From Pseudomonadota bacterium (GTDB lineage: Bacteria; Pseudomonadota; Gammaproteobacteria; Steroidobacterales; Steroidobacteraceae), in assembly GCA_016704655.1 (NCBI GenBank), contig JADIZR010000008.1, forward strand, positions 180,087-244,086: a DNA stretch of 64,000 nt, given 5' to 3'. Both the position numbers and the translations under genes were made by a program. The notes under the pieces were generated by a model. It saw nothing but the letters and a program-made list of their open reading frames with translations, made no database searches and was not told the DNA's origin. The stretch's first letter is position 1, and every line of letters begins with the position of its first letter. Shown here one piece after another: positions 53,509-62,055 of the stretch.

Positions 53509-55661
53509 CTACTGGATCTTGTCCAGCGCGTCGAAGACGATGCCCGGGGTCAGCAACTGCGGCAGCAAGGCCGCTTTCCCTGAGCGGTCGTACAGCACGT
53601 ACAGCGGCACCCCGTTGCGCCCAAACTCGGCCAGCGCCTGCGTGATGCGCTCGTCGCGACTGGTCCAGTCGGCGCGCATCAGGACGACGCCGTCGGCAGC
53701 GAACCGGGCGCGAACCCGTTCGGTGTCCAGCACGGCCTTCTTGTTGATCTGACAGGTCACGCACCAGGCTGCCGTGAAGTCGACGAAAACCGGCTTGCCC
53801 TCACCATGCAGCTGAGCCAGCGTCTCGCGCGAATAGTCGATCCAACCATCGCCGAGCGCCACCTTGCTGGTACCCGCCGCTCCCGCGCCCACGATCGGGG
53901 TGAACGTCAATGCAGCGACCACTGCACCGGCCAGGGCCACCCAGCGGAACACGCTTGCGCCGCGCTGAGACAGGCCAAGCGCCCACAGCGCGAAGCCGAC
54001 GGCCACCATAGCGCCCAGTGCCAGCGCGACCTCGCCGGCATCGACCTGCTGCATCAGCACCCACAGCAGCCAGACGCAGGTCGCGAACATCGGAAACGCC
54101 ATCAACTGCTTGAAGATCTCCATCCAGCGCCCCGGCCGCGGCAATCGGGCCAGCCAGCGCGGAAACAGTGTCAGCAGCAGGTACGGCAGCGCCATACCGA
54201 CGCCGAGCGCCGCGAAGACCGACATCGCGATAGCCGGCGGTTGCGTGATCGCATACCCGAGCGCCGCACCCATGAACGGCGCCGTGCACGGCGAAGCGAC
54301 GATCACCGCCAGCACGCCGGTGCCGAAACTGCCGCGCCAGTCGGACTTGCGCGCCAGCGCGTCGGCCGCCTGCGAGTTGACGACGCCCTGCCCGAACGTG
54401 AACTCCGAACACGCTGAGCAGGTTCAGGCCGATGACGAAGAACAGAACGGTCAGCGCTGCGATCACCCACGGCGTTTGCAGCTGAAAGCCCCAGCCGAGC
54501 GCCTGGCCGGTCTGCTGCAGGGCGAGCAGCAAGGCAGCCAGCAGCACGAACGAAAGCACGACGCCAGCCGTGAACGCGAGTCCATGCGCGGCCAGCGGAC
54601 CGGACTGCGTGCGGTGTTTCGAAAGCCCGATCAGCTTCAGCGACAGCACCGGGAACACGCAGGGCATCAGATTCAGGATCAGCCCGCCCAGAAGCGCGCC
54701 GCCGAACGCAATCAGCAGCGTCATCGAGGCTGAGCTGCCAACTGGATCCTTGCCCGCAGTCTCGAAGGCGCTCGCCGCGACCGCGCCAGCAGAAACCGGC
54801 GCCTCGACTGTTGCGGTCCACCCGTTGGGAACGGCCGGCCCGCCGTTGGCGACGATCACGCCCTTCAGCGTCTTGAAATCGGGCGCGGCCGCCGTCGCCG
54901 CGGTCAGGTACACGGCAGTCTGCGTCCCTTCGCGCTTGGCGAGGATCTGCGCCGCAGACGGTTCGATGCGGGCTTCTTCCAGCGGATAGAACTCGACGCG
55001 GTCCATCCGGCGGTCGCTCGGCAAGGCCAACGCCAGCCGGAGCCGCTTGCCGTCGAGCGTTGCCTGCGCCTCCGGCGCCGGCCAGCGGCTGCCGGAACCA
55101 GCGCGCGGGCCGCCGCGAACAGGCTCGCCGCGGCAGAAGGTTTGGCATGACTCGCGGACCGGCAGCGTGAGGCTCAACGTGGCCCCATTTGGAATGCAGA
55201 CGTCCTTGCATTCGAGCCAATCCGCCTTCGCCTCGGCCCGCACCGTAACCGACCCGCCCGTCGCCAGGTTCTGCGGGACGCTCAGTGTGGTCAACAGCAT
55301 CGTTTCGGTCTTGTAGCCGAAGTTCACCATCGGCCCTAGCGGCAGCCGCTGCGGATGCGGCCATTCGATCGGCCCCGCGCTGAAACCCGGCGGCAGTTGC
55401 CACGCGATCTGAGTGGGCAATCCGGCATCGCCTGGGACCTGCCAGTAGCTGTACCAGCCTCCGGATGGCACCAGCCTCAGGCCGACCAGCAGCGGCTGGC
55501 CCGGCACCACCGCATCCGTCGCCGCGAGTAGTTCACCCTTGATGTTCGCCGCGGGCGCACCTGAAGCGAGGAAGCGATTCGATCTGCGCGGTCGCAGACG
55601 CAACCAGCCCGAAGCCGATTGCGAGCGAGCAGAAAACGGACCTCACTCGTGTAGACAGCAT
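53509..55661 (-). CDS. dsbD: DsbD-family thiol:disulfide interchange protein (frameshifted)
   Basis: Signal peptide MLSTRVRSVFCSLAIGFGLV from ATG 55661, then the periplasmic N-terminal domain with WLECKDVCIPNGATLSLTL (CX3C). Eight membrane helices follow, with LNLMPCVFPVLSLKL and SPCTAPFMGAALGYA carrying the two transmembrane cysteines, and a C-terminal thioredoxin domain DFTAAWCVTCQINKKAV (CXXC). It carries electrons from cytoplasmic thioredoxin to periplasmic partners. One base is missing near 54403 (joining LSVFGV to FTFGQGVVNSQAADALARK), one near 55570, and two compensating changes lie near 55075-55150. Electrons may go to the SCO, DsbA or PCu(A)C proteins of this cluster. Confidence 0.85.
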
Positions 55662-55835
55662 GCTGAAGGGCTCCAGTCGCATTCCATGGCTCGGCACCCC
55701 GGCTCGCTGCGGCGATTTGGCACGCAATCTGATCATCGTCCGCAGGTTTGGTTGCAGCGAATGGCCGAAAAGCGCGGCCGCTCGGTTAGTCCGTTTCCAT
55801 GAAGCTCGGGCGGAGTCGTCTCGAGATGCCACTGG

Positions 55836-56146
55836 CTAACGCGGCCGCCCGCACTGACTGCAGAACTTCGAATCGGCCGACAATTTCGCGCCACAACCCG
55901 CGCACTTTGCGATCAGCGACGCGCCGCAACGCTGACAAAACTTCGCATCGGCCCCATTCGGCCCCCGCACTTGCCGCAGGCGTTATCTGCGCTCGCCGGT
56001 GGCATATCCTGCTGCGGCGAATAGTCAGTCGGCGAACCGCCGCGCTGATAGCGATACCCGCCGTGGTGACTGCCGCCATGGCCGCGGCGGTAGCTTTCCC
56101 CCGGGTGGCCGCCCAAGCCTCTGAGCAAACGCTCGAGAAAACTCAT
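55836..56146 (-). CDS. double zinc-ribbon protein (frameshifted)
   Basis: Begins MSFLERLLRGLGGHPGES, then a Gly/His/Arg/Tyr-rich stretch (HGGSHHGGYRYQRGG) and a first zinc ribbon ACGKCGGRMG. One base is missing near 55948. With it the ribbon completes as DAKFCQRCGASLIAKCAGCG and a second ends KFCSQCGRPR at TAG 55836-55838, about 103 residues. Four CXXC pairs are then present. The His-rich N-terminus suits metal binding. Its position between a CDF exporter and DsbD fits metal handling, but the role is unknown. Confidence 0.7.
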
Positions 56147-56310
56147 GACTCATGCTCCACGCGCTTCGGATCCTGTCGATTGCCGGGCTGTCTGCCACCG
56201 ACGTCGCTTGGATGTACCCAGCAGCGGATGCCATGCAAAAGCGTCAGATTTGAAACCCTGAACTCGGTGGAGAGTCAAGCCGGTCAATTTCGACCGCGTT
56301 GGTGTTCGGC

Positions 56311-57234
56311 TCAATGCCGATGGTCGGCGGCCGCGCCGCCGAATCCGTGCCGTGCCGCAGCCTGTTCGCAGGCTTCGCGCTCGACCTGGACCGTCGAGTG
56401 GTGGATGTCGAACCGTTCGGCCAGCAGTGCGCGCAGTTGCCGCACCAGCTCGAAGGGTTCGGCGGTCGTCGGATTACCGACCACGTGCACTGTGAGGCTG
56501 ACCTTTCCACTCGAGATCGACCAGACATGCAGGTCGTGGACGCCGGCGACGCCGGGTATCGAAGCAATCGCCCGTTCTACCTCGTCCATCCCGAGGGCCT
56601 TCCGGCACTCCTTCCAGCAAAACGTTCAGGCTCTCACGCAGGAGAGTCCGGTGCGTGGCAGCACCCACAGGCCGATCGCCACGGCGATCACGGAGTCGAC
56701 CGCCGACCATCCGGTGAACCGGATGATCAGCGCGCCGACAATGACGCCGACGGAGCCGAGCATGTCGCTCCACACTTCGAGGTAGGCGCCCTTCACGTTG
56801 AGGCTGGATTCCTTGCCAGCACTGAGCAGGCGCATGCTGATCAGGTTCACCACGAGCCCGAAACTCGCTACGACGAGCATCGTGATCGAGTCGATCGCCG
56901 GCGGTTGCTGAAGCCGCCGGTACGCTTCGATCAGGATGTAGATCGCGACCAAGAACAGCAGCACGGCATTGAAAGTCGCGGCGAGAATCTCGAAGCGGTA
57001 GTAGCCGAAGGTCCTGCGGCCGTCGGCCGGGCGCTTGCCGATGCGGATGGCCGCGAGTGCGATCGCGAGGCCGGCCGTATCCGTGAACATGTGCGCCGCA
57101 TCCGATATCAGCGCCAAGCTGCCGGAGAGCAGGCCACCGACCACCTCGGCAATCAGGAAGGAGCCCGTCAGGCCGAACGCCCACCACAGAGCCCTTTCGT
57201 TGCCGGTCGTCCGGTGCGCGTGACCGCTTCCCAT
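56311..57234 (-). CDS. CDF-family zinc/cadmium exporter, CzcD/ZitB-like (frameshifted)
   Basis: Six-helix cation diffusion facilitator. The helix-2 site SDAAHMFTDTAGLAIALAA carries the HX3D pair, and the helix-5 site SDMLGSVGVIVGALI carries the matching SD pair. The cytoplasmic C-terminal domain reads ERAIASIPGVAGVHDLHVWS. Frame breaks near 56635 and 56600 separate the two; corrected, they join through SLNVLLEGVP. The N-terminus has GHAH. Such pumps export Zn2+, Cd2+ or Co2+ in exchange for protons. Confidence 0.85.
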
Positions 57235-57400
57235 TCGTGAGATCCGTCGTGTGTGACGGTGCGTGGCCGCTACCGTTACCCGTTCGCGTACCCTCGGAGC
57301 CGCTCAGGCAGGAGCGTAATCACGACGGACAGCAGCGAAGATCAGCGCGGCGGCGTTGAACACGATACCGGTGTCCGCGGAATTGAATGCCGGCCATCGA

Positions 57401-57865
57401 TCATTTTCCGTCTTTCTTCAGCATGTCGCCGCTCGCCGTGGCAGCGCGCACCTTCGCCTTGACCTCGATCGTCTCGCGCTTGCCGCCGCTTTCAACGACC
57501 AGCGTCACGGGCACGACATCACCGTCCTTCATCTGCTGCTTCAGGTCCATCATCATCACGTGGTAGCCGCCGGGCTTCAGGTCGACCGTACGACCCGCAG
57601 GCAGCGCCACCGACTGCACGGCGCGCATACGCATGACGTTGTTCTCCATCTTCATTTCGTGGATCTCGACGACACCCGCAACCGGCGAGCGGGCTTCGAT
57701 GAGCTTCGCGTCCGTGGCCGACCTAAGTTGCATGAAGGCGCCGGTGGACATCTGCTGCGGAACGGTGCCTCGGATCCACGGGTCGCCGACGGTGACCTGA
57801 GCGGCAGCGGGAAGCGTGACGGAAAGCGCGACGCATGCGGCCGCGGCGTAACGAGTCGATTTCAT
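57401..57865 (-). CDS. periplasmic copper chaperone PCu(A)C
   Basis: A 154-residue protein with a signal peptide (YAAAACVALSVTLPAAAQ). The copper site HX10MX21HXM is visible as EIHEMKMENNVMRMRA followed by GGYHVMMMDL. GTVPQQMSTGAFMQLRS is the usual N-terminal strand. PCu(A)C delivers Cu(I) to the CuA or CuB site of cytochrome oxidase together with SCO, which is encoded 2.5 kb away on the same strand. Its ATG overlaps the TGA of an upstream open frame (ATGA). The gene is intact. Confidence 0.92.
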   Translation of the reverse strand: MKSTRYAAAACVALSVTLPAAAQVTVGDPWIRGTVPQQMSTGAFMQLRSATDAKLIEARSPVAGVVEIHEMKMENNVMRMRAVQSVALPAGRTVDLKPGGYHVMMMDLKQQMKDGDVVPVTLVVESGGKRETIEVKAKVRAATASGDMLKKDGK

Positions 57866-58142
57866 GCGAGGAATCCTCGGTTCGAATAAAGGCGCGCGCT
57901 CGGCGTGCGAAAAAGACCGCTGGCACTCAGCGGCGGGATTCGGGCAGCGTCGCGGCGGGACAGCGTAGGTGCCCTTTCCGGCGCGTCTTGCACATGTGCT
58001 ACTGCTGGAACCGGTGCCTGCGCCAGCGCGTTGACCGTGTTGGCTGGGCGCCTCACGGATGCGCGTGCCTCGTCCGCGGCACTGCAGTGATGGGAAACCG
58101 GTGCGGCGTACAAAGTCCCAAGCGCCGAGGAGCCCAAAGGCG
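57866..58142 (-). other. possible small coding frame before the copper chaperone
   Basis: On the minus strand a frame reads APVSHHCSAADEARASVRRP, then PVPAVAHVQDAPERAPTLSR and SARLYSNRGFLA, ending in a TGA that overlaps the PCu(A)C ATG by four bases, a coupling sign. There is no ATG with a ribosome site and no family likeness, so the frame is doubtful. The 277-base stretch otherwise holds nothing I recognise. Confidence 0.25.
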
Positions 58143-59027
58143 TCAGCGCGCGAACTTCTGCAGATACCCGAGGATGGTTTTCATCTCTGACTCGCTGGGC
58201 ACTTTCACTCCGCGCCACCCCGAGGCGTTGAAGTTGCTGATGTTCGTCGACATGCGCGCAGTGACAGCCGCCCACTCGGCAGCGGTATGCAGCTCGGGCG
58301 TCGGTGCGGCGTGACATTGGGTGCAGTAGGTGGTCACAAGTTTCGCGCCCGCTGAGGCAGGCTCGGGCAATGGTTTCGCGGCCTGCCCGTTTGCCATCGG
58401 TCCGCCCCACATCCAACCCATGCCGCGCATCGACTGCATGTTGCGGTACATGTCCTGCCAGTGTTCCTGCAGCAGGCGCTGGCGTTCGGCCGGGTCGGTG
58501 GTGGACTGGATCTTCGCCATCTGATCGTGCATCCGCTGCATGTTCTGGAACATCTGCGAGCGGTACTGTTCGGCAGTCATGCCAGGAGGCAGCTGCCATG
58601 CGGCGCCGGGCATGCCGGTCATCGGGCAGCCCATCATCCAGTCGCCCTGAGCGCGCGGCCCCATCATGCCGCGCCCCATCATTCCGGGACCCATCATTCC
58701 AGGGCCCATCGGAGGAGGTCCCGAAGTCGGAGGTCCCATCCGCATCCAGGGCATGCCCTGCATGTGTCGCATGTAGTCCTGCATGGACTGCCAGTGCTGG
58801 CGCATCTGGCTGTGCTGCGACGCCGCCGCCTGGGTGGCACTCAGCTTGTCCAACTGTTGCTGAATCGCGCGAATCTGTCCTTGAAGCTCCTCGATTTGCG
58901 CGTTGCTGGGAGCGGTCTGTCCGGGCTTTGCATCGGTCGCAGCAGCAACTGCCAGGTTGGCCTGAGGTGTCAGTACTGCAATCAATGCCGCAGCAACTGA
59001 ATTCGCGAAGATTCGCCGCATTTTCAT
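58143..59027 (-). CDS. Met-rich periplasmic protein with a single c-type haem motif
   Basis: A 294-residue exported protein (signal RRIFANSVAAALIAVLTP). A coiled-coil segment at about 48-70 (QIEELQGQIRAIQQQLDKLS) is followed by a Met/Pro/Gly-rich domain with tandem GPGMMG-type repeats around residues 110-135 and many MXXM patterns. A C-terminal haem c module has CTQCH around residue 233, with later Met residues as possible sixth ligands. Met-rich repeats bind Cu(I) or Ag(I). GGAGG precedes the ATG at a good distance. A copper-binding or copper-sensing cytochrome is likely; no named family is recognised. Confidence 0.8.
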   Translation of the reverse strand: MKMRRIFANSVAAALIAVLTPQANLAVAAATDAKPGQTAPSNAQIEELQGQIRAIQQQLDKLSATQAAASQHSQMRQHWQSMQDYMRHMQGMPWMRMGPPTSGPPPMGPGMMGPGMMGRGMMGPRAQGDWMMGCPMTGMPGAAWQLPPGMTAEQYRSQMFQNMQRMHDQMAKIQSTTDPAERQRLLQEHWQDMYRNMQSMRGMGWMWGGPMANGQAAKPLPEPASAGAKLVTTYCTQCHAAPTPELHTAAEWAAVTARMSTNISNFNASGWRGVKVPSESEMKTILGYLQKFAR

Positions 59028-59141
59028 GACTACCTCCTCCATCAAGAGACGCTCTTTCCGAAGCGGACAGTTTTTCCGATCGACGTAGTTCGATCGCTTA
59101 CGTTCTGGCACGACAACCTGCGAGATCCTCGTCGCGGTGGG

Positions 59142-59801
59142 CTACTGGCCGTACGCCAGGCGAGTTTCACTCTTGACCAGCGCCTTCAGCTGTTCCGGCC
59201 CGAACTGCGGCAGAGGCTTTCCGTTGACGAAGAACTCCGGCGTTTTCGTCACTTTCAGCGCGACAAGATCTTCCCGATCCAGTTTGAGCGTTTCAGTGAT
59301 CTTGGGGTTCTGCAGGTCCGCCTTGGCCCGTGCGATGTCGACTCCCACGTTGCTGATGATGTTCCAGACGAGCTCGGGCCTCGGATTGTCGTGCGAGGCC
59401 CACATGGACTGAGACGCGAGGACCGCTTCCAGCGCCTCCCAGTACTTGCCCTGCAGTCGCGCCGCTTCGAGGATGCGGACGATCTGGTCGGACCCCTGAT
59501 GCAGCGGCGCATAGCGCACGACCAGACGCACCTGTTGGCCAAAACTCGCCGTCACAAGACTCTTGACCAGCGGTGCCATCGCGCCGCAGGTTTCGCATGC
59601 AGGGTCCAGGAACTCGACGATCGTGACCTTCGCAGACTCGCTGCCGAAAATCGGCGAGTGAGGACGAACCAGATTCGCCGATCTGCTGCTTGCCAAACCA
59701 GCGCGCTCGCTGGTCTGCGACTGTTGGTAGAGCTTGCTGCCGCCGACGAAAGCCACCGCGGCGAGCACGATGGTGCCTATGACGATCAACGATTTACTCA
59801 T
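59142..59801 (-). CDS. DsbA-family thiol oxidoreductase
   Basis: A 219-residue protein anchored or exported by SLIVIGTIVLAAVAFVGG. The thioredoxin-fold active site is FLDPACETCGAMAPLV (CETC), and the cis-Pro loop is KVTKTPEFFVNGKPL. It resembles the DsbA/BdbD type with a long helical insert. Its ATG overlaps the stop of the DsbB-like gene (ATGA), so the two form an oxidase pair. It may oxidise cysteines in the haem or copper proteins of the cluster. Confidence 0.9.
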   Translation of the reverse strand: MSKSLIVIGTIVLAAVAFVGGSKLYQQSQTSERAGLASSRSANLVRPHSPIFGSESAKVTIVEFLDPACETCGAMAPLVKSLVTASFGQQVRLVVRYAPLHQGSDQIVRILEAARLQGKYWEALEAVLASQSMWASHDNPRPELVWNIISNVGVDIARAKADLQNPKITETLKLDREDLVALKVTKTPEFFVNGKPLPQFGPEQLKALVKSETRLAYGQ

Positions 59802-60238
59802 CCTGATTTCCTCGATTTCAAGATCCACAGCAGAATCACGATCAGTGCGAATGCCGTCAGCGAAAGAAGCGGCAATGTGATAAAGCCCAGCAGTTCCAAC
59901 TTGACCTCAGCGCACGACGGCCCTTGTCCGCACGGCACCATATCCTTCGGCACCAGGCCCCAGACCAGCAAGGTGTGATACGCCGCGATCGCTGTGCCGA
60001 CAAGTGCCAGCGGCAGCGCATAGCGCACGACCCGGGCATCGAAAGGGAGCAGGGCGATGGCGAGCATCAGCGCGAGCGGGAACATCGCGATCCGCTGGTA
60101 CCAGCAGAGCACGCATGGTTCCAGCCCCATGATCTCGCTGGAGAACAACGCCCCGAGCGTCGAAACAAGCGCGATCAGCCAGGCGGAGAACAGCAGTGCC
60201 CACTGGGCGCTGCTCGAGCGGGATGGACGGGGGCTCAT
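59798..60238 (-). CDS. DsbB/BdbC-family quinone-linked disulfide oxidase
   Basis: A 146-residue four-helix membrane protein. The first redox pair is in GLEPCVLCWYQRIAMFPLAL (CXXC, with the WYQR quinone-site pattern). The second pair is VPCGQGPSC in the periplasmic loop, shorter than in E. coli DsbB and closer to BdbC. It reoxidises the DsbA-like protein encoded next to it and passes electrons to quinone. ATG 60238 lies before SPRPSRSSS and the first helix. Confidence 0.92.
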   Translation of the reverse strand: MSPRPSRSSSAQWALLFSAWLIALVSTLGALFSSEIMGLEPCVLCWYQRIAMFPLALMLAIALLPFDARVVRYALPLALVGTAIAAYHTLLVWGLVPKDMVPCGQGPSCAEVKLELLGFITLPLLSLTAFALIVILLWILKSRKSG

Positions 60239-60311
60239 GCTGAACTCGCGCGCAATGAGAAGCGCTGGGCGAGGTATGGCAATAACTCGCGGCCGGATGC
60301 TGCACGCCAGG

Positions 60312-60879
60312 TCATAGAAGCCTCTTGATGTCCGCCGCGATGAGGTCCGCACCCATGCCATAGCGCACGAACAATCGGAGGCGACCCTCGGGATCGAACA
60401 CGTAGCTGGCCGCGGTGTGATCCAGTGTGTATTTCATCGCGTCGGCGCCCGGCACCTTCTGATAGAAGATCTTGAAGTCCTTCGCAACCGCCGCCGTCCC
60501 CTCCACGCTGCCGCGCAGCCCGAGAAATGTCGGGTCAAAGGCCGGCACATACTGCGCCAGCAGGGCCGCGCTATCCCGTTCGGGGGTCGAGGGTTACGAA
60601 GATCACTTGCACGCGGTCACCGTCTCGCCCGAGCTTCTTCTTCACTGCCGCCATGTCCGACAGGGTTGTCGGGCATACGTCAGGGCAGTTCATGAAGCCG
60701 AAGAACAGCACCACGACCTTGCCGCGGAAGTCCGCCAGCTTGCGCGTCGTCCCGGTGTGATCGGCCAGCGAGAAGTCGGGGCCGATCGAACTCCCGGTGA
60801 TGTCGACGCCATTGAACTTCTGCGGCTGGCAGGCCGCCACTGCGATGCAGACGACGAAGAGAAGTGCGGTGCGAACCAT
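60312..60879 (-). CDS. SCO1/SenC/PrrC-family copper chaperone (frameshifted)
   Basis: Lipoprotein-like signal MVRTALLFVVCIAVAACQ, then the thioredoxin fold with FGFMNCPDVCPTTLSDMAAV (CXXXCP). The frame stops after IFVTLDPRTG, but one extra G in the G5 run at 60582-60586 accounts for this. Without it the protein continues ERDSAALLAQYVPAFDPTFL and ends AADIKRLL. The copper-ligand His is in KYTLDHTAASYVFDPEG. SCO proteins deliver copper to cytochrome oxidase or act as thiol reductases, in keeping with PCu(A)C and DsbD in this cluster. Confidence 0.87.
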
Positions 60880-60917
60880 GCCTGTAGCGCTTTCCTGCGA
60901 AGGAGCCGTGGATTGTC

Positions 60918-61470
60918 TCAAGGACGAGCGGACTTTCGCCGCTCGGTGCGCAGCAGCGTTGTCGGTGCGCAGCCGTCCGCAGCCGACCGTGTATGTGGCA
61001 ACACACCTGCGACGATCAAAAGGCCGGCGCCGCCGACGACCAGGATGTCGGCCAGATTGAACGCGGGCCAGTGCCAGTCCCGCCAGTAGAAGTCGAGGTA
61101 GTCGACGACCGCTCCGAGGCGGAAACGGTCGATCACGTTGCCGAGCGCGCCGCCGATGAGACCAGCGTATGCCACCGCCTCGAGGCGATTCTTCACGCCG
61201 CGCCATAGCATCCACAGCAGGATTGCACTGACTGTCAGTCCGATCGCCGAGAGGAAATACCGCTGCCAGCCGGAGGCGTCGGCAAGGAACGAAAAAGCAG
61301 CTCCGGGGTTCAGCACGTGCTGAGGTTGAACCAGGTGTCACCTCCACGCGTGCATGCAGGGGCAGGGCGGCAGCGACAATGGCCTTTGTCGCCTGGTCCA
61401 AGGCGGCCAGCGCGGCGGCAAAGCATCCAAGCCGGCCAGCGACGTCGGTGTCGAATGATGGGGCGGTCAA
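60918..61470 (-). CDS. lspA: signal peptidase II, LspA/PbrC-like (frameshifted)
   Basis: A lipoprotein signal peptidase. N-terminal LGCFAAALAALDQATKAIVA, catalytic Asp in GNVIDRFRLGAVVDYLDFYW and in WPAFNLADILVVGGAGLL, plus LNPGAAFSFLADASGWQRYF. Two single-base gaps near 61326 and 61337 separate the N-terminal part from LNPGAAF; restoring them gives the family WFNL...VLNPG. Start: TTG 61470 has AAGGG upstream; ATG 61503 is the other option. In pbr-type lead operons an LspA gene (pbrC) lies with the P-type ATPase, which matches this neighbourhood. Confidence 0.85.
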
Positions 61471-61518
61471 TGTAGGCCCTTCAAATGAGCGCGCTTGGCG
61501 CAAAGCATTCGGAGTCCT

Positions 61519-61866
61519 TCACTTGTCTTCCTCTGTCAGCAGCTTCTGCAGGTCCGGCGGAACGGGCAGCGAGGCAAACGCGCTGACGTTTGATCCGCCT
61601 GTGTTGCCGACCGGCAGGCGGCCCGTTAGGTGTCCAAGTGGCGTGAGGACGAGTCTCAGCAATTGACCTGCCACTTCGCCCAGGTCGCCGCGGCGCCACC
61701 CAATGCGCAACATCCAGACGTGCACTGCCCAGTGGCGTCCAAGCTGCCTTTGGCCGAGCAGATGGGCGCGTTCCAGCAGGCTGAAGGCGGCCTGCAGGTC
61801 CCCGGCGCGGTAAAGAGTCCTGGCCGTGGCGAAGGCCTCGTTGAACGCCGAATCTCGCGAACTCAC
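61519..61866 (-). CDS. DUF3703-family protein
   Basis: A 115-residue soluble protein: RDSAFNEAFATARTLYRAGD, then LERAHLLGQRQLGRHWAVHV and RIGWRRGDLGEVAGQLLRLV. It matches the DUF3703 pattern often found next to CadA-type ATPases, LspA and CDF exporters in metal-resistance clusters. The molecular role is unknown. Its ATG overlaps the stop of the small membrane-protein gene (ATGA). Confidence 0.85.
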   Translation of the reverse strand: MSSRDSAFNEAFATARTLYRAGDLQAAFSLLERAHLLGQRQLGRHWAVHVWMLRIGWRRGDLGEVAGQLLRLVLTPLGHLTGRLPVGNTGGSNVSAFASLPVPPDLQKLLTEEDK

Positions 61867-62051
61867 TTCTTCTCCTGCGGTACTTGGTTCCGATTGCCGA
61901 AGGCGCCGAACTCGTAGAAGACGCTCGCGAGCGATGCCACCACGAGGATTAGCAGGAGCAAGGCGGTGCGGAGGTTGCGCCGGGACAGTTCTCGATCCGC
62001 ACGCGGCGGTGTCTTGAGTGGCGGGTCGGACTTTTCTTCATTGGCGTTCAT
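61863..62051 (-). CDS. 62-residue single-span membrane protein
   Basis: A short protein with a charged N-terminus (NANEEKSDPPLKTPPRADRE), one membrane helix (LRTALLLLILVVASLASVFY) and a short tail. It lies between the P-type ATPase and DUF3703 with a four-base overlap to the latter, so it is probably co-translated. The type resembles small helper peptides of pumps or oxidases, but I recognise no family. Confidence 0.65.
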   Translation of the reverse strand: MNANEEKSDPPLKTPPRADRELSRRNLRTALLLLILVVASLASVFYEFGAFGNRNQVPQEKK

Positions 62052-62055
62052 GTCG

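Noticed and set aside
58680..58720. short tandem GGGCCCAT-type repeats taken as a possible CRISPR or satellite
   Set aside because: They encode the in-frame Met-rich repeats of the haem protein; there are no spacers.
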